This document shows positions 34,473 to 43,452 of a stretch of 64,000 bases of DNA, in pieces (position 1 is the stretch's first letter; each line of letters begins with the position of its first letter). The notes beneath the pieces are model-generated. The model made no database searches and was not told the origin of the DNA. It was given only the letters and a program-made list of their open reading frames with translations. The DNA comes from CAVXJN01 sp963773585. GTDB lineage: Bacteria > Pseudomonadota > Gammaproteobacteria > JASBUN01. The position numbers and the translations under genes are program-made. Location: contig CAVZBR010000012.1 in NCBI GenBank assembly GCA_963773585.1, forward strand, positions 1-64,000, written 5' to 3'.

Positions 34473-35419
34473 ACAACGCCACCCTGCCGGACGAATCGAA
34501 CGAAAAGGCCGATGCGGCGGCCACCTTGCCGCCGCGCTTCATGAGCGTCAAGCAAGTCGCCGAATACCTGCATATCAACGAGAAGAAAGTCTACGGCCTG
34601 GTCCGCGAAGAGCGCATCCCAGCCACCAAGATCACCGGCAAATGGGTCTTCCCCCGGGATCTGATAGATCGTTGGCTGTTGGAATCCAGCCACGGTGGAC
34701 TGCTCACCGACCGCCTCTTGATCGCCGGCAGCGACGACCCGCTGCTCTCCCATCTGGTGATGCGGTTGGCGCAAACGGTGGGTCCGCGCGCAATGCTCAG
34801 CTATACGCCGACGGGCACCCGCCTCGGTCTGAGTTTGCTGGCGGCACTGCGCGCCGACGTGGGTTGCATCCACTGGGGACCCGAGAACGAGAGCCGGATT
34901 CGACATCCCGCGCTGCTGCAACAGCACGCGCCGCACAGAGACTGGATTCTGGTGCGCGCATTTCGCCGCGAACAGGGATTGATGGTTCGACCTGACATCT
35001 TGGCAAAGCACAACAACGCCGGCGCATTGCTGCAAGCCGATCTGCGTTGGGCGATGCGCCAGAACGGCGCCGGGACACGGCGTTTTCTGCAAGAGCTTTT
35101 GGCCGAGCACGGTCATCCGGAAGAGCGCCTGCGCAGCAGCGTCGATGCGCTCTCCGAGCGCGAAGCCGCGGCGCAGATCGTCATGGGTAGCGCCGACATC
35201 GCTGCAGGCGTGCGGGCGAGCGCCGCGGAGTTCGGCTTGAGTTTCTTACCAATCGGCTGGGAAGCTTTCGATTTTGCGCTGGGCCGCGGGGTTTATTTCC
35301 GCACGCTGTTTCAGAGCTTGCTCGCTGCGCTACGGGCGCCGGAGACCGATGCGTTCGCGCAACGGCTGGGCGGATACGATCTCACCTGCGCCGGCGATCT
35401 GATCTGGGGGATGGATTGA
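34469..35419 (+). CDS. Excisionase-type helix-turn-helix regulator with PBP-like ligand domain
   Basis: A 316-residue protein. Residues about 24-70 form an excisionase/MerR-type HTH (FMSVKQVAEYLHINEKKVYGL, then KWVFPRDLIDRWL). Residues about 85-310 match the PBP-like domain (PF12727) related to molybdate-binding proteins, with IAGSDDPLLSHL at its start and VMGSADIAAGVRASAAEFGL near the end. It probably senses molybdate, tungstate or a cofactor and adjusts the pathway. It overlaps fdhD by four bases and the next gene by four. Confidence 0.8.
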   Translation: MNNATLPDESNEKADAAATLPPRFMSVKQVAEYLHINEKKVYGLVREERIPATKITGKWVFPRDLIDRWLLESSHGGLLTDRLLIAGSDDPLLSHLVMRLAQTVGPRAMLSYTPTGTRLGLSLLAALRADVGCIHWGPENESRIRHPALLQQHAPHRDWILVRAFRREQGLMVRPDILAKHNNAGALLQADLRWAMRQNGAGTRRFLQELLAEHGHPEERLRSSVDALSEREAAAQIVMGSADIAAGVRASAAEFGLSFLPIGWEAFDFALGRGVYFRTLFQSLLAALRAPETDAFAQRLGGYDLTCAGDLIWGMD

Positions 35420-35892
35420 AATTTCTACGCGCCATCCAGATGGACGCCTCCGACCGGCAGGTCTATCGACATGCCGCCACCCCGGGTGAGTGGGCGATCC
35501 CGGGCAGCTTCGCACTTTGGGATGCCGACCCGGATACCGCCGACGGCAAAATCCGACAAGCATTTCACCATGGGTTTCTGGGCACGGAAAGCTTCGGCTA
35601 TACCACGCTCGTGGTAATCGCGGAAATCGACGATACAGAACTGAAGCAAGCGCGAGAACGGATTGTCGAACACCTCTGCGCGCGCTACGGCGCACCTTCG
35701 CCCGAAGCAGCATTGCCGGTTGCAGAAGAGGAAATCCGATTCGCGCAGAGCCTGACTGAGCATCCGCTCGGCACGATTATCTCGGTCGAACGTGCATTCG
35801 GTGCCGACGGCGTCGAAGAACAGTTTCGAGTCGTTAAGCCCGACGCCGGCGACCATGCCCAGGTGAAACTGTGGGCGCTGGTAGATGATTGA
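35416..35892 (+). CDS. DUF6505-like protein of the FDH/cofactor operon
   Basis: A 158-residue protein starting at TTG 35416, overlapping the stop of the regulator gene. It begins KFLRAIQMDASDRQVY and contains EWAIPGSFALWDADP, a pattern I associate with DUF6505 (from memory). A middle helical part with a glutamate-rich stretch follows. The last gene of the plus-strand arm; nothing about its biochemistry can be said from the sequence. Confidence 0.6.
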   Translation: MKFLRAIQMDASDRQVYRHAATPGEWAIPGSFALWDADPDTADGKIRQAFHHGFLGTESFGYTTLVVIAEIDDTELKQARERIVEHLCARYGAPSPEAALPVAEEEIRFAQSLTEHPLGTIISVERAFGADGVEEQFRVVKPDAGDHAQVKLWALVDD

Positions 35893-35931
35893 CGCCGCGA
35901 GCCGTGCCACAGCCGCTGCGCAAAATCGCCG

Positions 35932-36948
35932 TTAGTGATATCCACCCTCTCCGACCCGCGCCTTGCCGCGAAACACCAGATACTGGTAGCCGTTGTACAC
36001 CATCATGATCGGGATCAGAATGCCGATCCCTGCGAGCATGAAAATCAGCGTCTTACTGGACGAAGCCGCATCCAAGGCAGTGACGGTCGGCGGCACCAGG
36101 TACGGATATAAACTCACCGCCAGTCCGCCGAACGATGTCAAAAAGATCCCGGCGCTCCAGAAAAACGGGCTGGCCTCGAAACCGCGTTTCAGGCCGCGCA
36201 GCATCATGACAAAGCACCAAGCGGCAGCCAGCGGTAACGGCGCAAGCAGCACCATATTCGGCCAGGAAAACCAGCGCTGCGCTACGTAGTCGAAGCGCAT
36301 CGGCGTCCAGATCGAAACCCCGACGCCAGCCAGCACCGTAAGCCACGCCGCAATGGCTGCAATCCGCCGCGCGCGCGCCTGCTGCTCGCCCTCCGTTTTG
36401 AGCACCAGATAAGTTGCCCCCAGCAGGGTGTAACCGAACACCACGCCCAGCGCGGTAAGGATCGCGAATGGCGACAACCAGTGCCATACACCGCCGCTGA
36501 ACTGCAGATTTTGCACTGGAATGCCGCCCAGCACGGCGCCAAGGGCGATACCTTGCATCGCGGCGGCGCCGAGGCTGCCAAAGCCGAACGCGAGGTTCCA
36601 ACGGCGTTTGTGGCGGCCGTGTTCACGGAACTCGAAAGCGACGCCGCGAAAGATCAGCGCGAAGATCATCAGCATGATCGGGATGTACAAGCCGTGCAAG
36701 GCAATGCCATAGACTTCGGGAAACGCGCCGAACAACGCACCGCCAAAAACCACCAGCCAGGTTTCATTGGCGTCCCAGACACTGCCCAGACTCGTCATCA
36801 TGACATCGCGGCGGCTCTCATCCTGAGCGAACAGCGACAGGATGCCGACCCCGAGCGTGAAACCGTCCAGCACGACGTACAACACCAGAATGAACCCCAG
36901 CAGGAAGAACCAGATGTCCGCGAGAAAGGGTTGTACCGTATCGACCAT
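35932..36948 (-). CDS. cydB: Cytochrome bd ubiquinol oxidase subunit II
   Basis: A 338-residue membrane subunit supporting the quinol oxidase CydA. N-terminal FLLGFILVLYVVLDGFTLG is the family signature, followed by GSVWDANETWLVVFGG. Eight to nine helices are visible. Its ATG overlaps the cydA stop (TGATG). No gene for a CydX/CydY-type small subunit is evident in the 40 bases after it. Confidence 0.95.
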   Translation of the reverse strand: MVDTVQPFLADIWFFLLGFILVLYVVLDGFTLGVGILSLFAQDESRRDVMMTSLGSVWDANETWLVVFGGALFGAFPEVYGIALHGLYIPIMLMIFALIFRGVAFEFREHGRHKRRWNLAFGFGSLGAAAMQGIALGAVLGGIPVQNLQFSGGVWHWLSPFAILTALGVVFGYTLLGATYLVLKTEGEQQARARRIAAIAAWLTVLAGVGVSIWTPMRFDYVAQRWFSWPNMVLLAPLPLAAAWCFVMMLRGLKRGFEASPFFWSAGIFLTSFGGLAVSLYPYLVPPTVTALDAASSSKTLIFMLAGIGILIPIMMVYNGYQYLVFRGKARVGEGGYH

Positions 36949-38384
36949 CAGGAATGCTCCGTCGATTCCGCGGACCGCTCGTTGTTCCGGATTCCCAGCG
37001 TGAACGGCGCAGAGCGCGGGGCGCTAGGCTTGAGGCTCAAGTCCGGGCCTTGAAACAGAATACGGCGTGCAAAAACAACGAACGTCACCAGCAACAGGAT
37101 ATAGACGATGGTATAAGCCACCAGGCTGCTGGCGACAGCGCCCGCGGGTAGTGGCGAGACACCCTGCGCGGTGCGCAGCAACCCGTAGATGATCCAGGGT
37201 TGACGACCGACTTCGCGCACCACCCAACCGCACTCGACCGCGGCATATCCGAGCGGGATCGACAACATCCACGCTGTCATCAGCGCCCGTTGTGTCGCGA
37301 CTCGTTCGGGGCTGAGATTTCCTTTGCGCCAGGCCCATACACCCCACGCCATCAGGAATACGAACCAAAAGCCAATCGCCACCATGATCCGGAAACTGTA
37401 AAACAACAGCGGCAGCGCCGGCGGCTGATCGCCTGGCGCAAATTCCCGCAGCCCGGTGACTTGACCGTCCAGACTGTGGGTGGCGAGCAGACTCAGGGCG
37501 TAGGGAATCTCGATGCTCCAGGCATTGCCCTGAGCCGCTTTGTCCGGCCACGCCACCAGCGCCCAGGAAGCGGGTTGTCCCGGCGGGTTGGTTTCCCAGT
37601 GACCTTCGATGGCCGCGCCTTTCGCCGGCTGGTGTTCGAACACATTCAAGCCGCTGCTGTCGCCCAGAAATACCTGCAACGGCGCGACCAGAATTGCCGC
37701 GAACAATGCCAACCGGAACGTCTTGAGGAAGAACGCGCGGTGCTCGCCGCGCAGGATGTACCACGCCGAAATGCCGCCGACCACGAACAACGTGGTTTCC
37801 AGGCAGGCGAACCACATATGGGACACCGCCCACGGCATGTTCGGGTTGAAGATCGCCTCGTAATAGGAATCGACCACGAATTTGCCGTTCACCAGGCTGC
37901 CGCCGGCCGGAGTCTGCATCCAGGCATTGGCCGTCATGATCCAGAATGCGGAAAATGACGCGCCGGCGGCGACCATTGCCGTGGCGAACAGGTGTATGGC
38001 CGGCGCCACCCGGTTCCAGCCGAACACCATGATGCCGAGGAATCCGGCCTCGAGCATGAACGCCATCGCCCCTTCGAACCCGAGCACATTACCGAAAAAA
38101 TCGCCCGCCGCGGCGGAGAACGGCGCCCAGTTGGTGCCGAACTGAAACTCCAACGGTAGACCCGTCACCACGCCGACACCGAAGTTCACCAGAAAGAGCT
38201 TGGTCCAGAACCGGGCGTGGTGATACCAGGCGACGTCGCCGGTCTTCAGCCACAGCGCCTCCAAAAATACGATGAACAGCGACAGACCGATGGTGAACAC
38301 CGGCCAGATGATATGCAAAACCGTGGTGACCGCGAACTGTAGCCGGGCCAACAGCAGCGGGTCGGAAAACAACTCCATGTGCAT
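36948..38384 (-). CDS. cydA: Cytochrome bd ubiquinol oxidase subunit I
   Basis: A 478-residue heme-bearing subunit that oxidises quinol and reduces oxygen. Signs: LLARLQFAVTTVLHIIWPVF (heme b595 histidine region), LPLEFQFGTNW, GWVVREVGRQPWIIYGLLRT near the C-terminus. It is short compared with E. coli CydA (522), consistent with a shortened Q loop as in cyanide-insensitive-type oxidases. Start ATG 38384; ATG 38378 is an alternative. The 195-base gap upstream to the DegP-like gene is shared and shows no clear regulator site. Confidence 0.95.
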   Translation of the reverse strand: MHMELFSDPLLLARLQFAVTTVLHIIWPVFTIGLSLFIVFLEALWLKTGDVAWYHHARFWTKLFLVNFGVGVVTGLPLEFQFGTNWAPFSAAAGDFFGNVLGFEGAMAFMLEAGFLGIMVFGWNRVAPAIHLFATAMVAAGASFSAFWIMTANAWMQTPAGGSLVNGKFVVDSYYEAIFNPNMPWAVSHMWFACLETTLFVVGGISAWYILRGEHRAFFLKTFRLALFAAILVAPLQVFLGDSSGLNVFEHQPAKGAAIEGHWETNPPGQPASWALVAWPDKAAQGNAWSIEIPYALSLLATHSLDGQVTGLREFAPGDQPPALPLLFYSFRIMVAIGFWFVFLMAWGVWAWRKGNLSPERVATQRALMTAWMLSIPLGYAAVECGWVVREVGRQPWIIYGLLRTAQGVSPLPAGAVASSLVAYTIVYILLLVTFVVFARRILFQGPDLSLKPSAPRSAPFTLGIRNNERSAESTEHS

Positions 38385-38578
38385 CTCGGATTGCGGAGGT
38401 GGTTGCAGTGCAGCGTGAACCAGTGTTCAGAGCATAGACGACTCAGCCCGGGCGTGTAGCCATGCCGTCTGATCCAAGGCGGCCGAGCCCGACATTGGCC
38501 GTGCAGCCGGCGCCGCTGCCTACTATAAAGAGGACTGGACCACCCCCCGTCTTGGACCACCACAGGGGCCTGCCGCAT

Positions 38579-40006
38579 ATGCCGGACAAACGGACTGTCC
38601 CGCAAATCGTTCTGCTGATTTCGTGTCTATGCCTGTTGGTTACCCAATCGGCGCTGGCTGGCCGTGAAATCTTCCCGGATTTCATCCAACTGGTACAAGA
38701 AAACGGCAAGGCCGTGGTGAACGTCAGCAGTATCCGCCTTGTGACCGACGCCGAGGCAGCGGAGCTGTCGCAGGATGCCCCGGAGAGGCCGGGCGAGCAA
38801 CCATTCAACGATTATTTCCGGCGCTATTTCAACCAACCGCCCGGCGGCGCCCCACTCGAACCGGTGCATTCCGTAGGATCCGGGTTCATTCTCTCCCATG
38901 AAGGCTACGTGTTGACCAACGCCCACGTGGTCAAAGACGCCAAGTCGCTGGTGGTGCGCCTGAGCGACCGCCGCGAACAACCCGCGCAGCTCATAGGCTA
39001 CGACGAACGCAGTGACGTCGCGCTCCTGAAAATCGCTGCGCCGGATCTGCCGACGGTGAAAATCGGTAACTCCGACCGCTTGCAAGTCGGCGAATGGGTA
39101 CTGGCGATCGGTTCGCCCTTCGGTCTGGAACACACCGCAACCCAAGGCATCGTCAGCGCCTTGGGTCGCAATCTCCCCAGCGAAAGCTACGTGCCCTTCA
39201 TCCAGACCGACGTCGCGGTAAACCCGGGCAATTCCGGCGGCCCGCTGTTCAATACCAAAGGCGAGGTGGTGGGCATCAACTCACAGATTTACTCCAATAC
39301 CGGCGGCTACATGGGGTTGTCGTTCGCCATTCCGATCAACGTCGCCATGAATGTCGTCGAGCAATTGAAGCAACAGGGCCATGTAACCCGGGGCTGGCTG
39401 GGGGTATTGGTACAGCCCGTGGATCAGGAATTGGCTGAAGCGTTCGGATTGGACCGGCCGCGCGGCGCGCTGGTCACCGAAGTCATCGACGACAGTCCGG
39501 CGGCGGCCGCGAAACTGCAGACCGGCGACATCATCCTGAGCTTCGATAATCGCGATATCGACGAAACCGGGAGGTTGCCGAAATTTGTTGCCGACACGCC
39601 AGTTGGCAACACCGTTCTAGTGACTATCCTGCGGGAAGGTCGACAGCAGCAAGTATCGGTTGCGATCGGGGAACTGGACAAACCGCCGCATGCGCAAGCG
39701 CCGCCGCAACCGCAACAGAATTTGCAACTCGGTCTGGCGTTAAGCGAGTTGCCGGACACTCAGCGCGAAGAGCTGAAACTGGGCCAGCGAGGCGTGCGCG
39801 TGGAGGGTGTGGATCCCGGGCCAGCCGCGACCGCAGGCGTTATTCCCGGAGATATCATCTTGAAAATCGAACATTCGGAAGTGGCGAGCGTGCAGGGATT
39901 GAATGAAACCGTCGCAGGGCTGCCATCATCGGCAACAGTGCCGGTATTGGTGCAACGCGGACAAAATCCCATGTTCCTCGTCCTCCGCCTGTCCCCCGAT
40001 CGGTGA
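38579..40006 (+). CDS. DegP/DegQ-like periplasmic serine protease
   Basis: A 475-residue Do-family protease-chaperone for misfolded envelope proteins. A signal peptide covers about residues 1-27; the catalytic triad lies in TNAHVV (His), RSDVALLKI (Asp) and NPGNSGGPL (Ser); PDZ1 begins at about RGWLGVLVQPV and PDZ2 at about GQRGVRVEGVDPG. ATG 38579 starts directly before the signal peptide; an upstream frame to 38462 is not needed. Followed by a strong terminator at 40032-40057. Confidence 0.93.
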   Translation: MPDKRTVPQIVLLISCLCLLVTQSALAGREIFPDFIQLVQENGKAVVNVSSIRLVTDAEAAELSQDAPERPGEQPFNDYFRRYFNQPPGGAPLEPVHSVGSGFILSHEGYVLTNAHVVKDAKSLVVRLSDRREQPAQLIGYDERSDVALLKIAAPDLPTVKIGNSDRLQVGEWVLAIGSPFGLEHTATQGIVSALGRNLPSESYVPFIQTDVAVNPGNSGGPLFNTKGEVVGINSQIYSNTGGYMGLSFAIPINVAMNVVEQLKQQGHVTRGWLGVLVQPVDQELAEAFGLDRPRGALVTEVIDDSPAAAAKLQTGDIILSFDNRDIDETGRLPKFVADTPVGNTVLVTILREGRQQQVSVAIGELDKPPHAQAPPQPQQNLQLGLALSELPDTQREELKLGQRGVRVEGVDPGPAATAGVIPGDIILKIEHSEVASVQGLNETVAGLPSSATVPVLVQRGQNPMFLVLRLSPDR

Positions 40007-40031
40007 CATGTACTTCCCCATGTCACCCCCT

Positions 40032-40057
40032 GGGCGGCCCCCCGGCCGCCCTTTTTT
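40032..40057 (+). terminator. Rho-independent terminator after the DegP-like gene
   Basis: Stem GGGCGGCC / GGCCGCCC with a CCCC loop, followed by six T residues. It starts 26 bases after the protease stop codon. Confidence 0.93.
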
Positions 40058-40158
40058 ATGGGCGATCGAAAAACCAATGGGGCGGGTCGAGGCGCACTTG
40101 ATCAGTACGCGCGCTAACCCACACTGGGGGTAACCACAAACGCGCGCGGGGTTCAAGG

Positions 40159-40983
40159 ATGAAGAACTTTCAGGACAACAAATTGGAGTGGATGGCCCGG
40201 CTGGGTTACTCCGCCCGTGGCGCCGTCTACCTGATTGTCGGATGGATGGCGCTGGTGGCCGCCTTCGGCAGTGGCCAGACCGAAGACACCCGCGGCAGTC
40301 TGCGCCACCTGTTGGGACAACCGTTGGGCCAGACCATGCTGGCCATCGTCGCCTTTGGCCTGGTCTGTTACGCCGCGTGGCGCTTCATACAAGGAATCTG
40401 GGATGCCGATCGTCACGGCACGGACGCCAAAGGGCTCGCCATTCGTGCCGGATTGTTGATCAGCGGCATCACACACTTGGCGCTGGCCTTTTTCGCTGTC
40501 AGTCTCATTTTCGGCTGGGGTTCCGGCGGCGATTCCAATCAAACCAGCAATTGGACCGCGAAATTGATGTCCCAGCCTTACGGCCGTTGGCTGGTATCCG
40601 GCGGCGGGCTGGCCGTAATCGGCGCTGGCATTGCGCACATCGTCAAAGGCTGGACTGCAAGATTTCAGAAACGGTTCGCCATGGACCGGGACGCCATGCG
40701 CTGGACCAAACCTGTGTGCCAATTCGGCCTGGTTGCACGTGGCGTGGTGTTTCTGATCATCGGCGGATTTTTTATCGTCGCCGCCGTGCAGTTCAACCCG
40801 GACCAGGCACGCGGCCTCGACGGCGCCTTGCGAACATTGGAACAGCAACCATTCGGGCCCTATCTGCTCGGCGTGGTGGCATTGGGGCTGGTCGCTTTTG
40901 GGATCTACAGCATCCTCGAATCGTTTTATCGCCGAATCGGTCAGCCTTCGTTCAATACGGTGACGCCGCAGGCTTCCCACTGA
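40159..40983 (+). CDS. DUF1206 membrane protein
   Basis: A 274-residue protein with six hydrophobic helices arranged as three repeats of two, each opening with the theme G-x-x-A-R-G-x-V-x-x-x-I-G (GYSARGAVYLIVG; LAIRAGLLISGITHLAL; GLVARGVVFLIIGGFF). This triplicate pattern defines DUF1206, which has no established function. The gene follows the terminator and lies 40 bases before the lipid kinase gene, probably co-transcribed. Confidence 0.85.
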   Translation: MKNFQDNKLEWMARLGYSARGAVYLIVGWMALVAAFGSGQTEDTRGSLRHLLGQPLGQTMLAIVAFGLVCYAAWRFIQGIWDADRHGTDAKGLAIRAGLLISGITHLALAFFAVSLIFGWGSGGDSNQTSNWTAKLMSQPYGRWLVSGGGLAVIGAGIAHIVKGWTARFQKRFAMDRDAMRWTKPVCQFGLVARGVVFLIIGGFFIVAAVQFNPDQARGLDGALRTLEQQPFGPYLLGVVALGLVAFGIYSILESFYRRIGQPSFNTVTPQASH

Positions 40984-41022
40984 TGCAGCGAAATCTCGCT
41001 GCGGTTTGACAGGCGTCGTGGA

Positions 41023-41928
41023 GTGAACCCCAAACACATACTGTTGATCGCCAACCGCAAGAGCGGCCAGAGTCAGCAACAACAGATTCAATCGTGCATC
41101 GAAAAACTGCGGTCCCAAGGTATTACGGTTGACGCACATGTCACCGATCAACCGGCCGCGATCCCCGAATTGATCCGAAATTGCCGAGATCGATGCGATT
41201 TGATCGTGCTCGGCGGCGGCGACGGGACGATCAACACGGCGGCGCCCGCATTACTGGAAACCGGACTGCCGTTCGCTGTACTACCCCTGGGAACGGCGAA
41301 CGACTTGGCGCGGACCCTGGGCATCCCCAACAATCCGATGGAAGCGTGCGACGTCATACTGAATGGCCGCCTGCACGCCATCGACCTGGGCAAGGTCAAT
41401 GGACATCTGTTCTTCAACGTCGCCCATATCGGTCTTGGCGAAAAAGTGTCCCGGCAATTGCACGATGGCGAAAAGAAACGTTGGGGAGTACTCAGCTACG
41501 TGCGCAGCCTTATGCGCGTAATCCGCAGCTATCGCCCATTTCGCGCCGCGATAATCTGCGACGGTCGGAAGATCCGCCTGCGCACGATTCAGATCACAGT
41601 CGGCAATGGACGCTTTTACGGCGGCGGCATCCCCGTAACCGCGGAGGCACGCATCGACGATCAACAACTCGACCTCTACAGCATAAGGCCGCTGCCCTTG
41701 TGGAAGCTCGTTTTCCTGGCCCCGTTGGTCCGCTTCGGCCACCACACCAAGCTCGACTACGTGCCGGCCTATTCCGGCCGAAGAATCGAAGTCCGCACAA
41801 GCCGTCCACTGCGCATCGACACCGACGGCGAAATCACCAGCTCCACACCAGCCGTCTTCGAAGTGCTTCCGCAGGCGCTGCAGACCATCGTATCGGAAGA
41901 TTATTTCGCCCTCGCACCGCCCGGCTGA
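41023..41928 (+). CDS. Diacylglycerol/lipid kinase (YegS-like), GTG start
   Basis: A 301-residue DAGK-catalytic-domain protein. Motifs: ILLIANRKSG near the N-terminus, the nucleotide site VLGGGDGTINTAA, FAVLPLGTANDLARTLGIP, and the C-terminal IDTDGE. These soluble enzymes phosphorylate diacylglycerol or related lipids at the membrane. GTG 41023 is preceded by GGAG at 41019, rather close; no ATG is better placed. Confidence 0.88.
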   Translation: MNPKHILLIANRKSGQSQQQQIQSCIEKLRSQGITVDAHVTDQPAAIPELIRNCRDRCDLIVLGGGDGTINTAAPALLETGLPFAVLPLGTANDLARTLGIPNNPMEACDVILNGRLHAIDLGKVNGHLFFNVAHIGLGEKVSRQLHDGEKKRWGVLSYVRSLMRVIRSYRPFRAAIICDGRKIRLRTIQITVGNGRFYGGGIPVTAEARIDDQQLDLYSIRPLPLWKLVFLAPLVRFGHHTKLDYVPAYSGRRIEVRTSRPLRIDTDGEITSSTPAVFEVLPQALQTIVSEDYFALAPPG

Positions 41929-42035
41929 ACGCCGGCGCCCGCAGAACCGCGTAATCGGGGCGGGACTGAACCGCCCCAGCGGCGAAATTGACGCTCCCTA
42001 CCCGGACCGCTAAACTACCCGCCTCCGAACCGATC

Positions 42036-42110
42036 GGGCGGTTAGCTCAGCGGGAGAGCACTGCCTTCACACGGCAGGGGTCGCTGGTTCGATCCCAGCA
42101 CCGCCCACCA
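42036..42110 (+). tRNA. tRNA-Val (anticodon CAC), CCA encoded
   Basis: GGGCGGT acceptor pairs with ACCGCCC followed by ACCA. The anticodon stem CTGCC/GGCAG encloses the loop TTCACAC, giving anticodon CAC. The T loop GGTTCGATCCC is canonical. A terminator follows at 42130-42151. Confidence 0.95.
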
Positions 42111-42129
42111 AGAATATCAGTGACCTAAG

Positions 42130-42151
42130 CGGCCCCCAGCGGGCCGTTTTT
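42130..42151 (+). terminator. Rho-independent terminator after tRNA-Val
   Basis: Stem CGGCCC / GGGCCG with a CCAGC loop, followed by TTTTT, 20 bases after the tRNA. Confidence 0.88.
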
Positions 42152-42291
42152 CGTGTGTACGAAATATTCGGAATAGAACGGTGTGCCTACCGGTTCGCAT
42201 AGACGTCACCGATTTCTTGCGGGACAGTAAGGCGCGCCGCTTGATTCCCGCTCAAAACCGGGCGCGGACTAGCCTTGGTTTTTAGCGCTCT

Positions 42292-42762
42292 TTATCCGCT
42301 ATTTCCCGGTGGCGCAGACTGGGCACGTAATTCATCGAGAAGCCCTGCTTGGCGCTGCGGGTACTCTCTGATACTTCGTTCGATTTCATCCATGGCTTCT
42401 ATGCGCCACAGCATCATTTCGCCCAAAGCGTTTGCATAGGTTTCACCCGAAAACTTTTCGCGGAATCCCAGTCGCCAGTCGCTCACTTCAACCAGATAGC
42501 CATAAGGCAAAGAATGCCGATCGCGACACTTTTTAGACACGGTATGGTTTGGCAAAAGAGCGGTGAGCTCAGATACGTCATATACATCAAAGCACAACAG
42601 GTCTTCGTCTAAATCGATTCGCTGCACCAAGCATGGCGAAGGCGGCTCACCGGGTACTATCCAAACATATTGCGTCTCCGGCAAGCGTACGGCACGGCGT
42701 TTTGCTGCGAAGTGGATCCGTTTCGCGAGGCTATAGGAAATTTGCTTCCCGCATTTGAACAT
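42292..42762 (-). CDS. Unrecognised 156-residue protein
   Basis: Begins MFKCGKQISYSLAKRIHFAA and ends with a glutamate- and glutamine-rich helix (EIERSIREYPQRQAGLLDEL). No signal peptide, membrane segment or known motif. It is clearly richer in A and T than its neighbours and stands alone between tRNA-Val and the aconitase X genes, with about 140 and 275 non-coding bases on its sides. This suggests a separately acquired gene. ATG 42762 follows GGGAGCC-like purines; 42780 is also possible. Confidence 0.55.
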   Translation of the reverse strand: MFKCGKQISYSLAKRIHFAAKRRAVRLPETQYVWIVPGEPPSPCLVQRIDLDEDLLCFDVYDVSELTALLPNHTVSKKCRDRHSLPYGYLVEVSDWRLGFREKFSGETYANALGEMMLWRIEAMDEIERSIREYPQRQAGLLDELRAQSAPPGNSG

Positions 42763-43038
42763 AGTGGCTCCCCGGTGCAAATGTTGGGTTACTCCAGGGT
42801 AGCGTAGTGATTTTCCCGTTCCATAGCCCGCACGTATTCAGTTGCTTGGGCGCAAAACCGTGACCGCAAGATCGCCATTTCACAGTGAAATCGAAATCTC
42901 GCCGAACATTTTCCTATTCCGAATCGCCAAAAATAGGCTGGGCATAAGAACCGGGTTAGGACCGTCCACAACGATGCCGCCGGTTGGAAAGTCACGTGTA
43001 AGCCGCCCAATGCGGCAGTCCGTCATCGAGGTGACGTT

Positions 43039-43452
43039 TCAACCGTGATGGACAGTAACCGTCCCGGCGTGAGGATCCACGGTGACCCGGTCGCCGGTTT
43101 TGATGACGTCTGTGATATCGCTTTCGAACCGGTCGACGAAGGGTAGCGCGGCCAACGCCGCACCCTGGGCCATAATCGGGTTGGCGCTGTTGAGTACCAG
43201 GGCAGCCGGCGCCATATCCCGGGATTTCATTTCGTGCAACATCCAAGCGGTGGCGACACCTCCTTTGGCGGTATTCAATACCAGAATCGTGCCGACGTAG
43301 CTTTGTCCGTGAAGCTTGTGCGCTTCGCGGGAAAATATGCCTTTGATTCGATCCAGATCGTAGCGCGCACTGAAATTGTCCTTCGCCACCAGCGCAACGC
43401 CGGTGACCTTTTCGCCAATGCCGACATGTCCTTGATATACGCTATTGCTCAT
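43039..43452 (-). CDS. Aconitase X small (swivel) subunit, DUF126
   Basis: A 137-residue swivelling domain of the two-subunit aconitase X (AcnX) dehydratases. The C-terminal part shows VLNSANPIMAQGAALAALPFVDRF and ITDVIKTGDRVTVDP, family hallmarks including the active-site loop. Known AcnX enzymes dehydrate cis-3-hydroxy-L-proline or mevalonate 5-phosphate. Its start overlaps the large subunit stop by four bases. It is the last gene in a minus-strand operon from the sulfatase. Confidence 0.85.
   Translation of the reverse strand: MSNSVYQGHVGIGEKVTGVALVAKDNFSARYDLDRIKGIFSREAHKLHGQSYVGTILVLNTAKGGVATAWMLHEMKSRDMAPAALVLNSANPIMAQGAALAALPFVDRFESDITDVIKTGDRVTVDPHAGTVTVHHG

Noticed and set aside
38495..38530. 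TTGGCC / TACTAT as a sigma-70 promoter for the DegP-like gene
   Set aside because: Spacing of 20 bases and weak -35 match make it unconvincing.
42036..43040. tRNA-Val as an integration site with flanking repeat
   Set aside because: I could not find a second copy of the tRNA 3' end or an integrase gene nearby.
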